DNA of 23,801 nt from a virus. The stretch spans positions 1 to 23,801 of the IMG/VR virus record IMGVR_UViG_3300022841_000067. One strand, written 5' to 3'. The notes under the pieces are model-generated. The model did not search any database, was not told where the DNA came from, and was given only the letters and a program-made list of their open reading frames with translations. Both the position numbers and the translations under genes were made by a program. Below are positions 1-4,402 of this stretch, in pieces (within the stretch, counting starts at the first letter, position 1; each line of letters starts with the position of its first letter).

Positions 1-55
1 CATCCCCATCCACCAAGTATTCAAAAACAATGCTTGCTCTAATAACCTTGCTCAT
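1..55 (-). CDS. Partial small phage protein, N-terminus only
   Basis: This is the first 18 codons of a leftward gene that runs off the left end (begins MSKVIRASIVFEYLVDGD). Its ATG shares one base with the TAA of the next gene upstream (TAATG), the tight coupling used throughout this arm. Too little is present to assign a family. The IVFEYLVDGD segment looks like a beta strand plus turn. Confidence 0.6.
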   Translation of the reverse strand, partial: MSKVIRASIVFEYLVDGD

Positions 56-288
56 TAGTTTTCCTCTCTGGTAATTACAAACTCAAACTCGTCATTGCTT
101 GTATCAAAGGCACGCTGAAACTCTGCCTCGTCTTGGAAGTAGAACCAGATACGCTCATCGAAGCTCTCGTCCGCAGACATCTGCTCATACTTGTTGCTGT
201 CGTTCAGAATCACAACTTGTGCCTTTGTGTCTCCAGGTATCTCTGAGTCTTTCCAACTGTAATCAACCCAAGTAACTCGCTCTTGCAT
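55..288 (-). CDS. Hypothetical acidic phage protein, 77 aa
   Basis: I do not recognise this protein. It is acidic and soluble-looking, begins MQERVTWVDYSW and ends in TREEN, with no membrane segment or cysteine motif. The frame stays open further upstream, but the ATG ending at 288 is preceded by a GAAAGGGA ribosome binding site at good spacing, while the upstream ATG has none. It lies just downstream of a terminator-like hairpin at 377-409, so it probably has its own start of transcription, although I could not identify a clear promoter. It couples to the partial gene at 1-55 by TAATG. Confidence 0.7.
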   Translation of the reverse strand: MQERVTWVDYSWKDSEIPGDTKAQVVILNDSNKYEQMSADESFDERIWFYFQDEAEFQRAFDTSNDEFEFVITREEN

Positions 289-376
289 TTTGTCCCTTTC
301 ATCGTTCGTGTAGATAGTATTGCATCTTCCTGCAAAAATAGCAAGCACATTTGCAAACTAATTTTTATCGTGTCGG

Positions 377-409
377 AAAAAGGAAAACCCCCGCAGTTAT
401 CTGCGAGGG
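377..409 (-). terminator. Intrinsic terminator after the 433-621 gene
   Basis: Read leftward, a 9-bp stem (arms 401-409 and 388-396, one A/C mismatch, loop of 4) is followed by a T-rich run (TTTTCCTTTTT, 387 down to 377). It sits 24 bp past the stop of the leftward gene ending at 433 and separates it from the gene at 55-288. Confidence 0.8.
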
Positions 410-432
410 CATCCTATGTTCTTGTGTGATTA

Positions 433-621
433 TTAGTTACCTTTTAGTGTCTCTATCAGTTCGTATAACTCTGTTCGTAAATCCTCGTATCGTTGGTAGT
501 TCTCTTGCGAAATCTCCAAGGTGTCCCAGTGAACTAACTTGTCAGCATGAGCCATGATTGTGTCTTTGTAGCGTTCGTCAATTAGTTCGTCAACTTTTGA
601 CTCGATTAGCATTACTCTCAT
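433..621 (-). CDS. Hypothetical helical phage protein, 62 aa
   Basis: This small charged protein is mostly alpha-helical by composition (heptad-like runs in ESKVDELIDERYKD and in the last 20 residues) and may form a short coiled coil. The start ATG has a strong AAGGAGA site 8 nt upstream. It overlaps the preceding gene by 4 nt (ATGA), so the two are translationally coupled. It is the last gene before the terminator at 377-409. Function is unknown. Confidence 0.75.
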   Translation of the reverse strand: MRVMLIESKVDELIDERYKDTIMAHADKLVHWDTLEISQENYQRYEDLRTELYELIETLKGN

Positions 622-654
622 TTGGTTGTCTCCTTAGTTTCGTATTCTTGGTTG
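618..654 (-). repeat. 37-bp direct repeat, copy A (RBS plus gene junction)
   Basis: This 37-bp stretch matches 821-857 with one mismatch. Each copy carries the 3' end of one small gene, the AAGGAGA ribosome binding site, and the ATG of the next. The C-terminus ending QEYETKE-TK is therefore shared by the proteins at 618-824 and 821-919. Confidence 0.85.
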
Positions 655-824
655 TCGTTTTCGGTCATTCCAGACTCTTCGTTCCAAGCGTTAGTTATTG
701 CGTCTAGGTATCCAATTGCATAATCTAGTTCGCTAACGCTTCCACCACCCCTAGCAATTGCTTGTCGTTGATACTCTAAGTTTGCTTCTGCTTCAGCGTG
801 CTCGTTCTCTATCCATTTGGTCAT
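618..824 (-). CDS. Hypothetical phage protein, 68 aa
   Basis: It begins MTKWIENEHAEAEANLEY and carries a helical N-terminal half, then GGGSVSELDYAIGYLDAITN and a hydrophilic tail. A strong AAGGAGA site precedes the ATG. The start overlaps the stop of the 32-aa gene upstream by ATGA. The last residues repeat those of the upstream gene because of the 37-bp duplication. Function is unknown; the small leftward genes look co-transcribed. Confidence 0.75.
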   Translation of the reverse strand: MTKWIENEHAEAEANLEYQRQAIARGGGSVSELDYAIGYLDAITNAWNEESGMTENDNQEYETKETTK

Positions 825-857
825 TTGGTTATCTCCTTAGTTTCGTATTCTTGGTTG
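821..857 (-). repeat. 37-bp direct repeat, copy B
   Basis: Second copy of the 37-bp gene-junction repeat at 618-654, with one mismatch. It suggests that one small gene arose by local duplication, or that the RBS-containing junction was a recombination site. Confidence 0.85.
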
Positions 858-919
858 CCCTCGCATAGGTTACAAAAGGGTGTGCAATCGTAGCTTCCTT
901 CGTGCCTTGGGCATTCCAT
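821..919 (-). CDS. Tiny zinc-knuckle-like protein, 32 aa
   Basis: This 32-codon gene has coupling on both sides: its ATG shares a base with the stop of the gene upstream (TAATG), and its TGA overlaps the next ATG (ATGA). Four cysteines (C3, C12, C16, C19) give a C-x8-C-x3-C-x2-C arrangement that could bind one zinc ion. The tail QEYETKEITK nearly repeats that of the next protein. The metal-binding role is inferred from spacing alone. Confidence 0.65.
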   Translation of the reverse strand: MECPRHEGSYDCTPFCNLCEGNQEYETKEITK

Positions 920-1113
920 TAGGGCATTTCCTCCAAGCCGTCAATGTCTAGCTCATCGCCTTGCGGCTTTGTGTTTAGGTCAGGCAATTCATCGAACAAG
1001 AGTTCGCATTCCAATACTTTTGCAATCAACTGTTCGGCGTGTTCAAACGAATCCGCTTTGAACCATAGTTTTCCGTATTCACCTGTTGAATAGTGTGCTA
1101 GATAAGTCGGCAT
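919..1113 (-). CDS. Small alpha/beta phage protein, 64 aa
   Basis: It begins MPTYLAHYSTGEYGKLWFKADS. It shares a layout with the proteins at 1621-1851 and 2145-2315: an M-x-x-Y-x-V/A strand, a second strand ending in (E/K)A-(D/E)S, a helix rich in E and A, then an acidic tail. The frame extends upstream only from a TTG. The ATG ending at 1113 has a GGAGG site 7 nt away, which decides the start. Function is unknown; it may be a paralogue of the other two. Confidence 0.75.
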   Translation of the reverse strand: MPTYLAHYSTGEYGKLWFKADSFEHAEQLIAKVLECELLFDELPDLNTKPQGDELDIDGLEEMP

Positions 1114-1114
1114 C

Positions 1115-1387
1115 TTAGTCCTCCAATTCCTGGTCAACCCACGCGTGTAGGTGATGTGCGTCCACGATAGCCCATGCTGGCGCGGTCATGTCGTTCCGGT
1201 AACTAACTCCTGTTGGCAAGTCCACCAAGGACTGGTGCAACCCTTCTCGCGATAGTTGAATCGCTTCCTTGCACACTGGTATCATCTCAATACCAATTGG
1301 CGGATAGTGATTAGCTCGTAGGTGAATTGACAACGCTGTGTCAATGTCGGTTGAATCTGCTAGGTCATACGCCATAGCCGACCCCAT
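1115..1387 (-). CDS. Hypothetical phage protein, 90 aa
   Basis: It begins MGSAMAYDLADSTDIDTALSI and ends VDQELED. The centre holds a proline-containing loop (YPPIGIEMIP) and a His-rich stretch (DAHHLHAW) that could bind metal or simply be surface-exposed. The ATG is preceded by AAGGGA at 6 nt and shares one base with the stop of the 33-aa gene upstream (TAATG). No family is recognised. Confidence 0.72.
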   Translation of the reverse strand: MGSAMAYDLADSTDIDTALSIHLRANHYPPIGIEMIPVCKEAIQLSREGLHQSLVDLPTGVSYRNDMTAPAWAIVDAHHLHAWVDQELED

Positions 1388-1488
1388 TAGAAGTCCCTTA
1401 GGATGTCTAGCAGTTCAGCAACTTGTTCTTCGGTTAGCTTGTCAATTGCATCTTCGTTTATCATGCTTCCGTTTGCCCATTCATTCAT
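1387..1488 (-). CDS. Tiny helical protein, 33 aa
   Basis: This 33-codon gene is preceded by a near-perfect GGAGGATTCAGA leader before its ATG. It is the first gene after the consensus promoter at 1521-1549. Its C-terminal half (LTEEQVAELLDILRDF) is a clear amphipathic helix resembling the C-terminus of the 28-aa protein at 1532-1618 (TTPEQVMEDL). Function is unknown. Confidence 0.7.
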   Translation of the reverse strand: MNEWANGSMINEDAIDKLTEEQVAELLDILRDF

Positions 1489-1520
1489 TCTGAATCCTCC
1501 TTGTTGTTGTTGTTGGTTAT

Positions 1521-1549
1521 AACCTATCATACTATTTGTTGTTTGTCAA
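1521..1549 (-). promoter_or_regulatory. Leftward promoter, TTGACA-N17-TAGGTT
   Basis: On the minus strand the -35 TTGACA (1544-1549) and -10 TAGGTT (1521-1526) are 17 bp apart, with an extended -10 TGA before the hexamer. It fires toward the 33-aa gene at 1387-1488. It overlaps the 3' end of the 28-aa gene at 1532-1618. Confidence 0.75.
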
Positions 1550-1618
1550 ATCTTCCATAACTTGTTCTGGTGTCGTGTTGTTTAGGTCAATCTTCTTAGT
1601 CTCGCCCATGCCTATCAT
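1532..1618 (-). CDS. Tiny hypothetical protein, 28 aa
   Basis: It begins MIGMGETKKIDLNNTTPEQ and follows the acidic protein at 1621-1851 with a 2-nt gap. The ribosome binding site is weak (GGCGAG), so it may rely on coupling; a start at the second methionine is possible. Its coding end overlaps the -35/-10 of the promoter at 1521-1549. Support is the tight packing and the helical tail shared with the 33-aa protein. Confidence 0.5.
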   Translation of the reverse strand: MIGMGETKKIDLNNTTPEQVMEDLTNNK

Positions 1619-1620
1619 AA

Positions 1621-1851
1621 TTAGCTCGCCCATGTGCTGTCTCCTTCTTCCTTCTCTTCTTCTAAATCTTCTTGGTCGATTATTTCGTCTTCGGCTTCAT
1701 CTTCCTCTTCTATCTCTCTCACGTCAATAGAATCCACTCCAAAGTATTGGCAAGTTTCATCATAGATAGCTAGCCTCTCAGCTTCCTCGGCGCTATCAGC
1801 TTCTATCTCTCCTACGAAATCTATCGTTAGTGACACTTCGTATCTAGTCAT
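1621..1851 (-). CDS. Small acidic alpha/beta phage protein, 76 aa
   Basis: It begins MTRYEVSLTIDFVGEIEADS followed by an AEEAERLAI helix and a very acidic tail (EEEDEAEDE). The layout matches the proteins at 2145-2315 and 919-1113, a type of small protein often seen in phage accessory regions. An in-frame ATG lies two codons upstream, but GAGGAGG abuts it and is ideally spaced (6 nt) for the ATG ending at 1851. The acidic tail could mimic DNA or bind basic partners; that is speculation. Confidence 0.75.
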   Translation of the reverse strand: MTRYEVSLTIDFVGEIEADSAEEAERLAIYDETCQYFGVDSIDVREIEEEDEAEDEIIDQEDLEEEKEEGDSTWAS

Positions 1852-1872
1852 TAGCATCCTCCTCGCTTAGTT

Positions 1873-1995
1873 TTACCATGTTGCGCCCTCCTTGCTCTCT
1901 TGTCGGTGTTGTTCTGTGTCGTGAGCTAGGCATAGCTTTGTGTTGTAATCGTGCTTAGTTATCCTAGCACACTTTCCGCAATTGCGATAAAGCAT
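1873..1995 (-). CDS. Tiny zinc-ribbon-like protein, 40 aa
   Basis: It begins MLYRNCGKCARITKH and has a CGKC knuckle plus a later LCLAH (C22 and H25), giving CxxC...CxxH ligands for one zinc. A longer open frame exists up to 2070, but those codons overlap the gene at 1997-2152 in another frame and lack a ribosome binding site. The ATG ending at 1995 has GAGG at 6 nt and follows the upstream stop by one base. The partner, DNA or protein, is unknown. Confidence 0.68.
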   Translation of the reverse strand: MLYRNCGKCARITKHDYNTKLCLAHDTEQHRQESKEGATW

Positions 1996-1996
1996 T

Positions 1997-2152
1997 TCAA
2001 TCCTCGTTCCAAAATTCTTCTCGGATAGTTCTGAGCTTTTGATACAATGATTCAATCTGGTAAGTTTCATCGGTGTTGTTCGGCGCTGTGTTCTCTAGTA
2101 GCTCCATAAGCCACTCAGTATCCTCCACTTCTAGGCTTATGTTCTTATACAT
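1997..2152 (-). CDS. Small helical protein, 51 aa
   Basis: It begins MYKNISLEVEDTEWLMELLENT. A short strand is followed by two amphipathic helices (residues about 11-21 and 31-49), with no cysteines. GGAG lies 7 nt before the ATG, and the start overlaps the end of the gene at 2145-2315 by 8 nt. The phage-like overlaps on both sides support it. Function is unknown. Confidence 0.68.
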   Translation of the reverse strand: MYKNISLEVEDTEWLMELLENTAPNNTDETYQIESLYQKLRTIREEFWNED

Positions 2153-2315
2153 CAAGCAACTCCACATCACCTATGCCCATTTGAATTTCGTCGAAGTATA
2201 GCTTTTCCTCAAAATACAGCGCGGAAGCTTCTGCTCTGGCTTCCTCCTCGCTCTCGGCTTCGACTTCTATAACCGCGGTGTGCAATTCACTCATGTTTAC
2301 TAGGTATGTTGCCAT
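2145..2315 (-). CDS. Small alpha/beta phage protein, 56 aa
   Basis: It begins MATYLVNMSELHTAVIEVEA and continues with an acidic ESEEEARAEA helix and a final strand pair. It is the clearest relative of the proteins at 1621-1851 and 919-1113. A strong GAAGGAGA site precedes the ATG. It is the first gene after the promoter at 2345-2373. Confidence 0.75.
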   Translation of the reverse strand: MATYLVNMSELHTAVIEVEAESEEEARAEASALYFEEKLYFDEIQMGIGDVELLDV

Positions 2316-2344
2316 TTTGTCTCCTTCGTTTTGTTGTTAGTCAT

Positions 2345-2395
2345 AACTTACCACACTTTGTGTGACTTGTCAAGTCCCGTTACCTAATTGTTACT
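2345..2395 (-). promoter_or_regulatory. Leftward promoter with GTTACC box pair
   Basis: The minus strand carries TTGACA (2368-2373), a 17-bp spacer and TAAGTT (2345-2350). Just upstream lie GTTACC (2379-2384) and GTTACT (2390-2395), exactly 11 bp apart as written on the plus strand. This is the opposite orientation to most other box/promoter pairs in the window. The pair overlaps the 3' end of the gene at 2384-2506. Confidence 0.72.
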
Positions 2396-2506
2396 TTCCT
2401 TGCTCTTGCATTCTTCACAATGGTAAACGTCCGTTGCGAATAAGTCGCTGTTGTAATTGTGTTCTATGTAAAATTCCTGGCAATGGTCACACAGTATTAT
2501 CTTCAT
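2384..2506 (-). CDS. Zinc-ribbon protein, 40 aa
   Basis: It begins MKIILCDHCQEFYIEHNYNS and has a second knuckle, CEEC (C30, C33), giving a CxxC-x20-CxxC rubredoxin-like zinc ribbon with no other domain. The start overlaps the preceding gene by 20 nt and has only a weak GAG site, so coupling is likely. Such ribbons usually bind nucleic acid or proteins of the transcription machinery; its target is unknown. Confidence 0.7.
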   Translation of the reverse strand: MKIILCDHCQEFYIEHNYNSDLFATDVYHCEECKSKESNN

Positions 2507-2678
2507 GCACTCTAACATTACCACTCACCGCCAGACCCCAATGGTTGGATACTCCTATCGCCTTTTCTAGGGCGCTCCACGCCTTTTCGCTAGTCTTGTA
2601 ACCTTTGCCGTCACGTCCCTTGGCTATAATCGTGCCGTAGTTTTCTATCTCAAGCGCGTAATCAAATCTAGTTTGCAA
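2487..2678 (-). CDS. Hypothetical phage protein, 63 aa, TTG start
   Basis: It starts at TTG, preceded by AAGGAG at 7 nt, and overlaps the upstream gene by 11 nt. It begins MQTRFDYALEIENYGTIIA. It has a beta-rich first half (YALEIENYGTIIAKG), a lysine/glycine loop and a helix (EKAWSALEKAIG). Possibly a small fold like the other alpha/beta proteins here. No family is recognised. Confidence 0.72.
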   Translation of the reverse strand: MQTRFDYALEIENYGTIIAKGRDGKGYKTSEKAWSALEKAIGVSNHWGLAVSGNVRVHEDNTV

Positions 2679-2940
2679 TTGTAATCTCCTTTTCGTTGGC
2701 GTTATCCCAAATTGCTATCTGGTTCCAAAGCGTAGCATACATTCTGGCTTTTGTCAAGTTACGAACTAGGCGTGTCTTGTCTAGCCAGACTTTTCCTGAT
2801 TCGCTATCCGTCCACACTCCGACTATCATCCCGTTGGTTAGTTCTGAGGGGTCTAGTTCGCGTTCAGCGACCCAAAATCCGTCCGTCATTCTGATAGGAT
2901 GATAGTTGCCGTTCTGATAAAGGTAAGTGCCGTCTTGCAT
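2668..2940 (-). CDS. Hypothetical phage protein, 90 aa
   Basis: It begins MQDGTYLYQNGNYHPIRMTD and looks beta-rich in residues 1-55 (several aromatic and glycine turns), with a helical end. GGGAGG lies 7 nt before the ATG. It is the first gene downstream of the consensus promoter at 2969-2997. The role is unknown. Confidence 0.75.
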   Translation of the reverse strand: MQDGTYLYQNGNYHPIRMTDGFWVAERELDPSELTNGMIVGVWTDSESGKVWLDKTRLVRNLTKARMYATLWNQIAIWDNANEKEITIAN

Positions 2941-2968
2941 TAGTTTCCTCCCAATTGGTTATGGCTAA

Positions 2969-2997
2969 AGCCTAGCATAGTTCTTGGAGTTTGTCAA
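2969..2997 (-). promoter_or_regulatory. Leftward promoter, TTGACA-N17-TAGGCT
   Basis: On the minus strand TTGACA (2992-2997) and TAGGCT (2969-2974) are separated by 17 bp, and an extended TGC precedes the -10. It lies immediately beyond the stop of the gene at 3000-3113 and drives the gene starting at 2940. Confidence 0.8.
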
Positions 2998-2999
2998 GT

Positions 3000-3113
3000 T
3001 TATTTACAACTATTATGCCCGATAGTTTCCGAGTATTCAGCGAACAACTCAGCGCAACCGCAACATTCATACAGTTTCCATGAATCGCTCAGAACTCTCC
3101 TATATGGCATCAT
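3000..3113 (-). CDS. Tiny cysteine-rich protein, 37 aa
   Basis: It begins MMPYRRVLSDSWKLYECCGC and ends GHNSCK. The CCGC knuckle plus the late H and C could form a zinc site. The frame runs open to 3236, but only the ATG pair at 3113/3110 is preceded by GGAGG, and the first overlaps the upstream stop as ATGA. Confidence 0.65.
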   Translation of the reverse strand: MMPYRRVLSDSWKLYECCGCAELFAEYSETIGHNSCK

Positions 3114-3295
3114 CAGTTGTCCTCCACGAAGTTCAAAGTTTTGCCACAATTCTGGCAAGATTCTTGAGTATACAATTCCACGCAACCATACCATCCCGCA
3201 TAGTGTTCTGAGGATTTTGCACAATAGTCTCCGCAAAAATACTCCAAGTCTACTAGGTGACCAGTTGCGTCCTCGATAATGTTTATGTTGCTCAT
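3113..3295 (-). CDS. Small cysteine-rich zinc-binding-like protein, 60 aa
   Basis: It begins MSNINIIEDATGHLVDLEYF, followed by CGDYC, a lone Cys (WYGC) and CQNC. Five cysteines, two of them in CxxC/CxxxC knuckles, suggest a zinc ribbon. The ribosome binding site is weak (GGGG), and the start overlaps the upstream stop by ATGA, so coupled translation is likely. It resembles the other ribbons in composition only. Confidence 0.7.
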   Translation of the reverse strand: MSNINIIEDATGHLVDLEYFCGDYCAKSSEHYAGWYGCVELYTQESCQNCGKTLNFVEDN

Positions 3296-3408
3296 TTATA
3301 ATACCCCGATGCTATCTTGGTAAAGTGTGTCAACTTTGACTTATTGGGATTAGGGACATGAACATAAGTCCCGTTGGCTTTTGCCTTAGCTTTTGCTATT
3401 GTTGCCAT
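3292..3408 (-). CDS. Tiny basic protein, 38 aa
   Basis: It begins MATIAKAKAKANGTYVHVPN and is lysine-rich and strongly basic. It has the best ribosome binding site in this arm (AGGAGG before the ATG). It is the first gene after the promoter at 3437-3465, which suggests high expression. The basic N-terminus could contact nucleic acid; that is inference from charge only. Confidence 0.72.
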   Translation of the reverse strand: MATIAKAKAKANGTYVHVPNPNKSKLTHFTKIASGYYK

Positions 3409-3436
3409 AGTATTCCTCCTGATTGGTTATGGTTAC

Positions 3437-3490
3437 AACTTACTACAGATTATGGTGTTTGTCAAGTTTATTTGGTAACATTCTGGTAAC
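3437..3490 (-). promoter_or_regulatory. Leftward promoter with upstream GTTACC box pair
   Basis: The minus strand shows GTTACC-N5-GTTACC (3485-3490 and 3474-3479, 11-bp period), then 8 bp, then TTGACA (3460-3465), a 17-bp spacer and TAAGTT (3437-3442). The boxes abut the -35, as expected for a direct activator. It drives the basic 38-aa gene and those behind it. Confidence 0.75.
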
Positions 3491-3507
3491 GTATTTTCCT
3501 CCAAGTC

Positions 3508-3548
3508 TTTGTAGGTATTCTACAAAGCTTTTGTAGGTATCCTACAAA
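3508..3548. repeat. Two tandem TTTGTAG-N5-CTACAAA palindromes
   Basis: Two 19-bp inverted repeats (3508-3526 and 3530-3548) share the spacer GTAT[T/C] and start exactly 22 bp apart, about two helical turns. This is the signature of a dimeric repressor binding cooperatively on one DNA face. No gene for such a repressor is recognised in the window. Confidence 0.75.
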
Positions 3549-3567
3549 GTGTATTGTGTTATTATAG

Positions 3568-3773
3568 TATAATACAACATAAGCAAAAGTGTTGTATTGC
3601 AACATAATAGGGCATACTATAATAGGTCGTGTTATAACACTTTTAGGGCATTCCTGAGAGTTTCCTGATAGAAAATACTCGCGACACGCCGTAAAAAAGG
3701 GTCGGAAACGACAAATTTCGTGTGTTGGTTAGTAGTAAGTGTTATGTATTATTATAATTATAATACAACATAA
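3568..3773. repeat. Direct repeat TATAATACAACATAA, two copies
   Basis: The identical 15-mer occurs at 3568-3582 and 3759-3773, each preceded by AT-rich sequence with TATAAT or TTATAATTATAA. Partial inverted versions (TGTTGTAT) lie between the copies. The AT-rich cores could be unwinding elements or promoters. Confidence 0.6.
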
Positions 3774-3843
3774 CGCATAGTGCTACTATCTAGGGAAAAA
3801 GTGCCATTTTTAGACACCTTTTCCCAGACAACTCTCAGGAATG
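3649..3843. repeat. 14-bp perfect inverted repeat pair flanking 167 bp
   Basis: CATTCCTGAGAGTT at 3649-3662 is the exact reverse complement of 3830-3843. The right arm overlaps the 3' end of the gene at 3835-3948. The enclosed segment contains the 15-mer copy, the GAAA-loop hairpin and the 3793-3825 hairpin. Confidence 0.7.
3793..3825. other. Strong hairpin downstream of the 3835-3948 gene
   Basis: Two 11-nt arms (3793-3803 and 3815-3825) pair fully, allowing one G-T, around an 11-nt loop. The A/T runs lie inside the stem and no T-tract follows on either strand, so it is not a standard terminator. It may protect the 3' end of the leftward transcript. Confidence 0.5.
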
Positions 3844-3948
3844 AATTACCATCTTTCCATTATCATCAAGATAGATAGTCTTCCTGCTATCATCATCATG
3901 CCATCCTAATTCGGCATTCCAAGATTGACCTAATGGTGGCGCTATCAA
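3835..3948 (-). CDS. Tiny hypothetical protein, 37 aa, TTG start
   Basis: Read from TTG it gives a balanced peptide ending LDDNGKMVIHS, with a WNAELGWHDDDSRKT centre. The TTG overlaps the stop of the gene at 3945-4067 (TTGA), and GGTGAAGA upstream is a modest ribosome binding site. The composition looks like a real protein with a terminal beta hairpin. Lack of an ATG lowers confidence. Confidence 0.5.
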   Translation of the reverse strand: MIAPPLGQSWNAELGWHDDDSRKTIYLDDNGKMVIHS

Positions 3949-4067
3949 TCTTCACCGACTACGCTAAGGATTTTCAGGATAGCTTTCTCTATTGTCTCGC
4001 GGTCTTGTTGGTCTTTCGCGTCATAAAAAAATTCCCATAACTTATCGAACACTTGTTCGTTTGTCAT
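3945..4067 (-). CDS. Tiny helical protein with LexA-type box in its codons, 40 aa
   Basis: It begins MTNEQVFDKLWEFFYDAKDQ and continues helical to the end. GAAGGAGTAAG before the ATG is a strong ribosome binding site. Codons 2-7 contain the 14-bp palindrome CGAACAAGTGTTCG, identical to the operator-like box at 4365-4378. A promoter with a good -10 lies at 4096-4125. Function is unknown; an SOS-linked role is only inferred from the box. Confidence 0.68.
   Translation of the reverse strand: MTNEQVFDKLWEFFYDAKDQQDRETIEKAILKILSVVGED
4046..4059. promoter_or_regulatory. LexA (SOS)-type box inside the 40-aa gene start
   Basis: CGAAC-N4-GTTCG, preceded by T on the plus strand, matches the LexA/DinR operator type of Gram-positive bacteria. 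It lies about 30 bp past the expected transcription start of the leftward promoter at 4096-4125, within codons 2-7, so a bound repressor would act as a roadblock. Confidence 0.5.
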
Positions 4068-4095
4068 CTTACTCCTTCGTTTCGTTGTTGGTCAT

Positions 4096-4160
4096 AACCT
4101 AGCACACTTATTGGCTTTCGTGTTGCAGTTGGCAAGATTAGTTTATAACAGTTTGGTAAC
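4096..4160 (-). promoter_or_regulatory. Leftward promoter with GTTACC/GTTATA pair
   Basis: The minus strand has a -10 TAGGTT (4096-4101) with extended TGC, and a poor -35 (CAACAC or AACACG, near 4119-4125). GTTACC (4155-4160) and GTTATA (4144-4149) lie upstream, 11 bp apart. The ACACGAAA before the spacer recurs at the promoter near 4870, suggesting a shared weak -35 type that needs an activator. It drives the 40-aa gene at 3945-4067. Confidence 0.6.
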
Positions 4161-4300
4161 GCCCTTGATACTGTGCATAAGCCTAATAACAAGGGGTATG
4201 CCCTAGGAAGCTACTGCAGGCGTTCTAACGCCATTAGGTATCACTTGGTCATAATCATACCAAGGGGGTTGCGTTATGCCCTTAGCGAGGCGCTGGTGGC

Positions 4301-4355
4301 GTTACTAAATCGTTATCGAATCGGGGTTGACAAACTTTGGAAAGTATGCTAGACT
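4301..4355 (+). promoter_or_regulatory. Rightward promoter with GTTACT/GTTATC pair
   Basis: GTTACT (4301-4306) and GTTATC (4312-4317) are 11 bp apart and end 9 bp before a perfect TTGACA (4327-4332). A 17-bp spacer leads to TAGACT (4350-4355) with extended TGC. The expected start is near 4362, just before the LexA-type box at 4365-4378. No gene lies directly downstream on this strand. Confidence 0.72.
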
Positions 4356-4364
4356 ACTCCAATG

Positions 4365-4378
4365 CGAACAAGTGTTCG
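4365..4378. promoter_or_regulatory. LexA (SOS)-type operator at a promoter start
   Basis: CGAACAAGTGTTCG is a perfect palindrome that fits the Gram-positive LexA consensus CGAAC-RNRY-GTTYG. It occupies about +4 to +17 of the promoter at 4327-4355 and also lies ahead of the opposing leftward promoter at 4403-4431, so one bound dimer could block both. Confidence 0.62.
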
Positions 4379-4402
4379 GGTCGTATTTTGAGTGTCAGAT
4401 TC

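Larger units (their letters stand above)
3409..3834. other. Noncoding AT-rich regulatory island
   Basis: I find no supportable gene in these 426 bp. The stretch holds, in order: the leftward promoter and GTTACC box pair (3437-3490); two tandem 19-bp palindromes (3508-3548); repeats of a 15-mer (3568-3582 and 3759-3773); a perfect 12-bp palindrome (3629-3640); a 14-bp inverted repeat pair (3649-3662 and 3830-3843); a short GTCG-GAAA-CGAC hairpin near 3700; and a long hairpin at 3793-3825. It could be a replication origin, an operator region or both. Confidence 0.6.

Noticed and set aside
1841-1878. 11-codon frame MVKLSEEDAND between two leftward genes
   Set aside because: Too short, and it overlaps the ribosome binding site and start of the next gene.
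1873-2070. 65-codon version of the zinc-ribbon gene
   Set aside because: The first 25 codons overlap the gene at 1997-2152 in another frame and have no ribosome binding site; the ATG ending at 1995 is better.
2362-2601. Rightward 79-codon frame opposite the left-arm genes
   Set aside because: It lies antisense to two better-supported genes, has a non-protein-like composition and no ribosome binding site.
3000-3236. 78-codon version of the 37-aa cysteine-rich gene
   Set aside because: Its first 41 codons overlap the 60-aa gene at 3113-3295; GGAGG and the ATGA overlap point to 3113.
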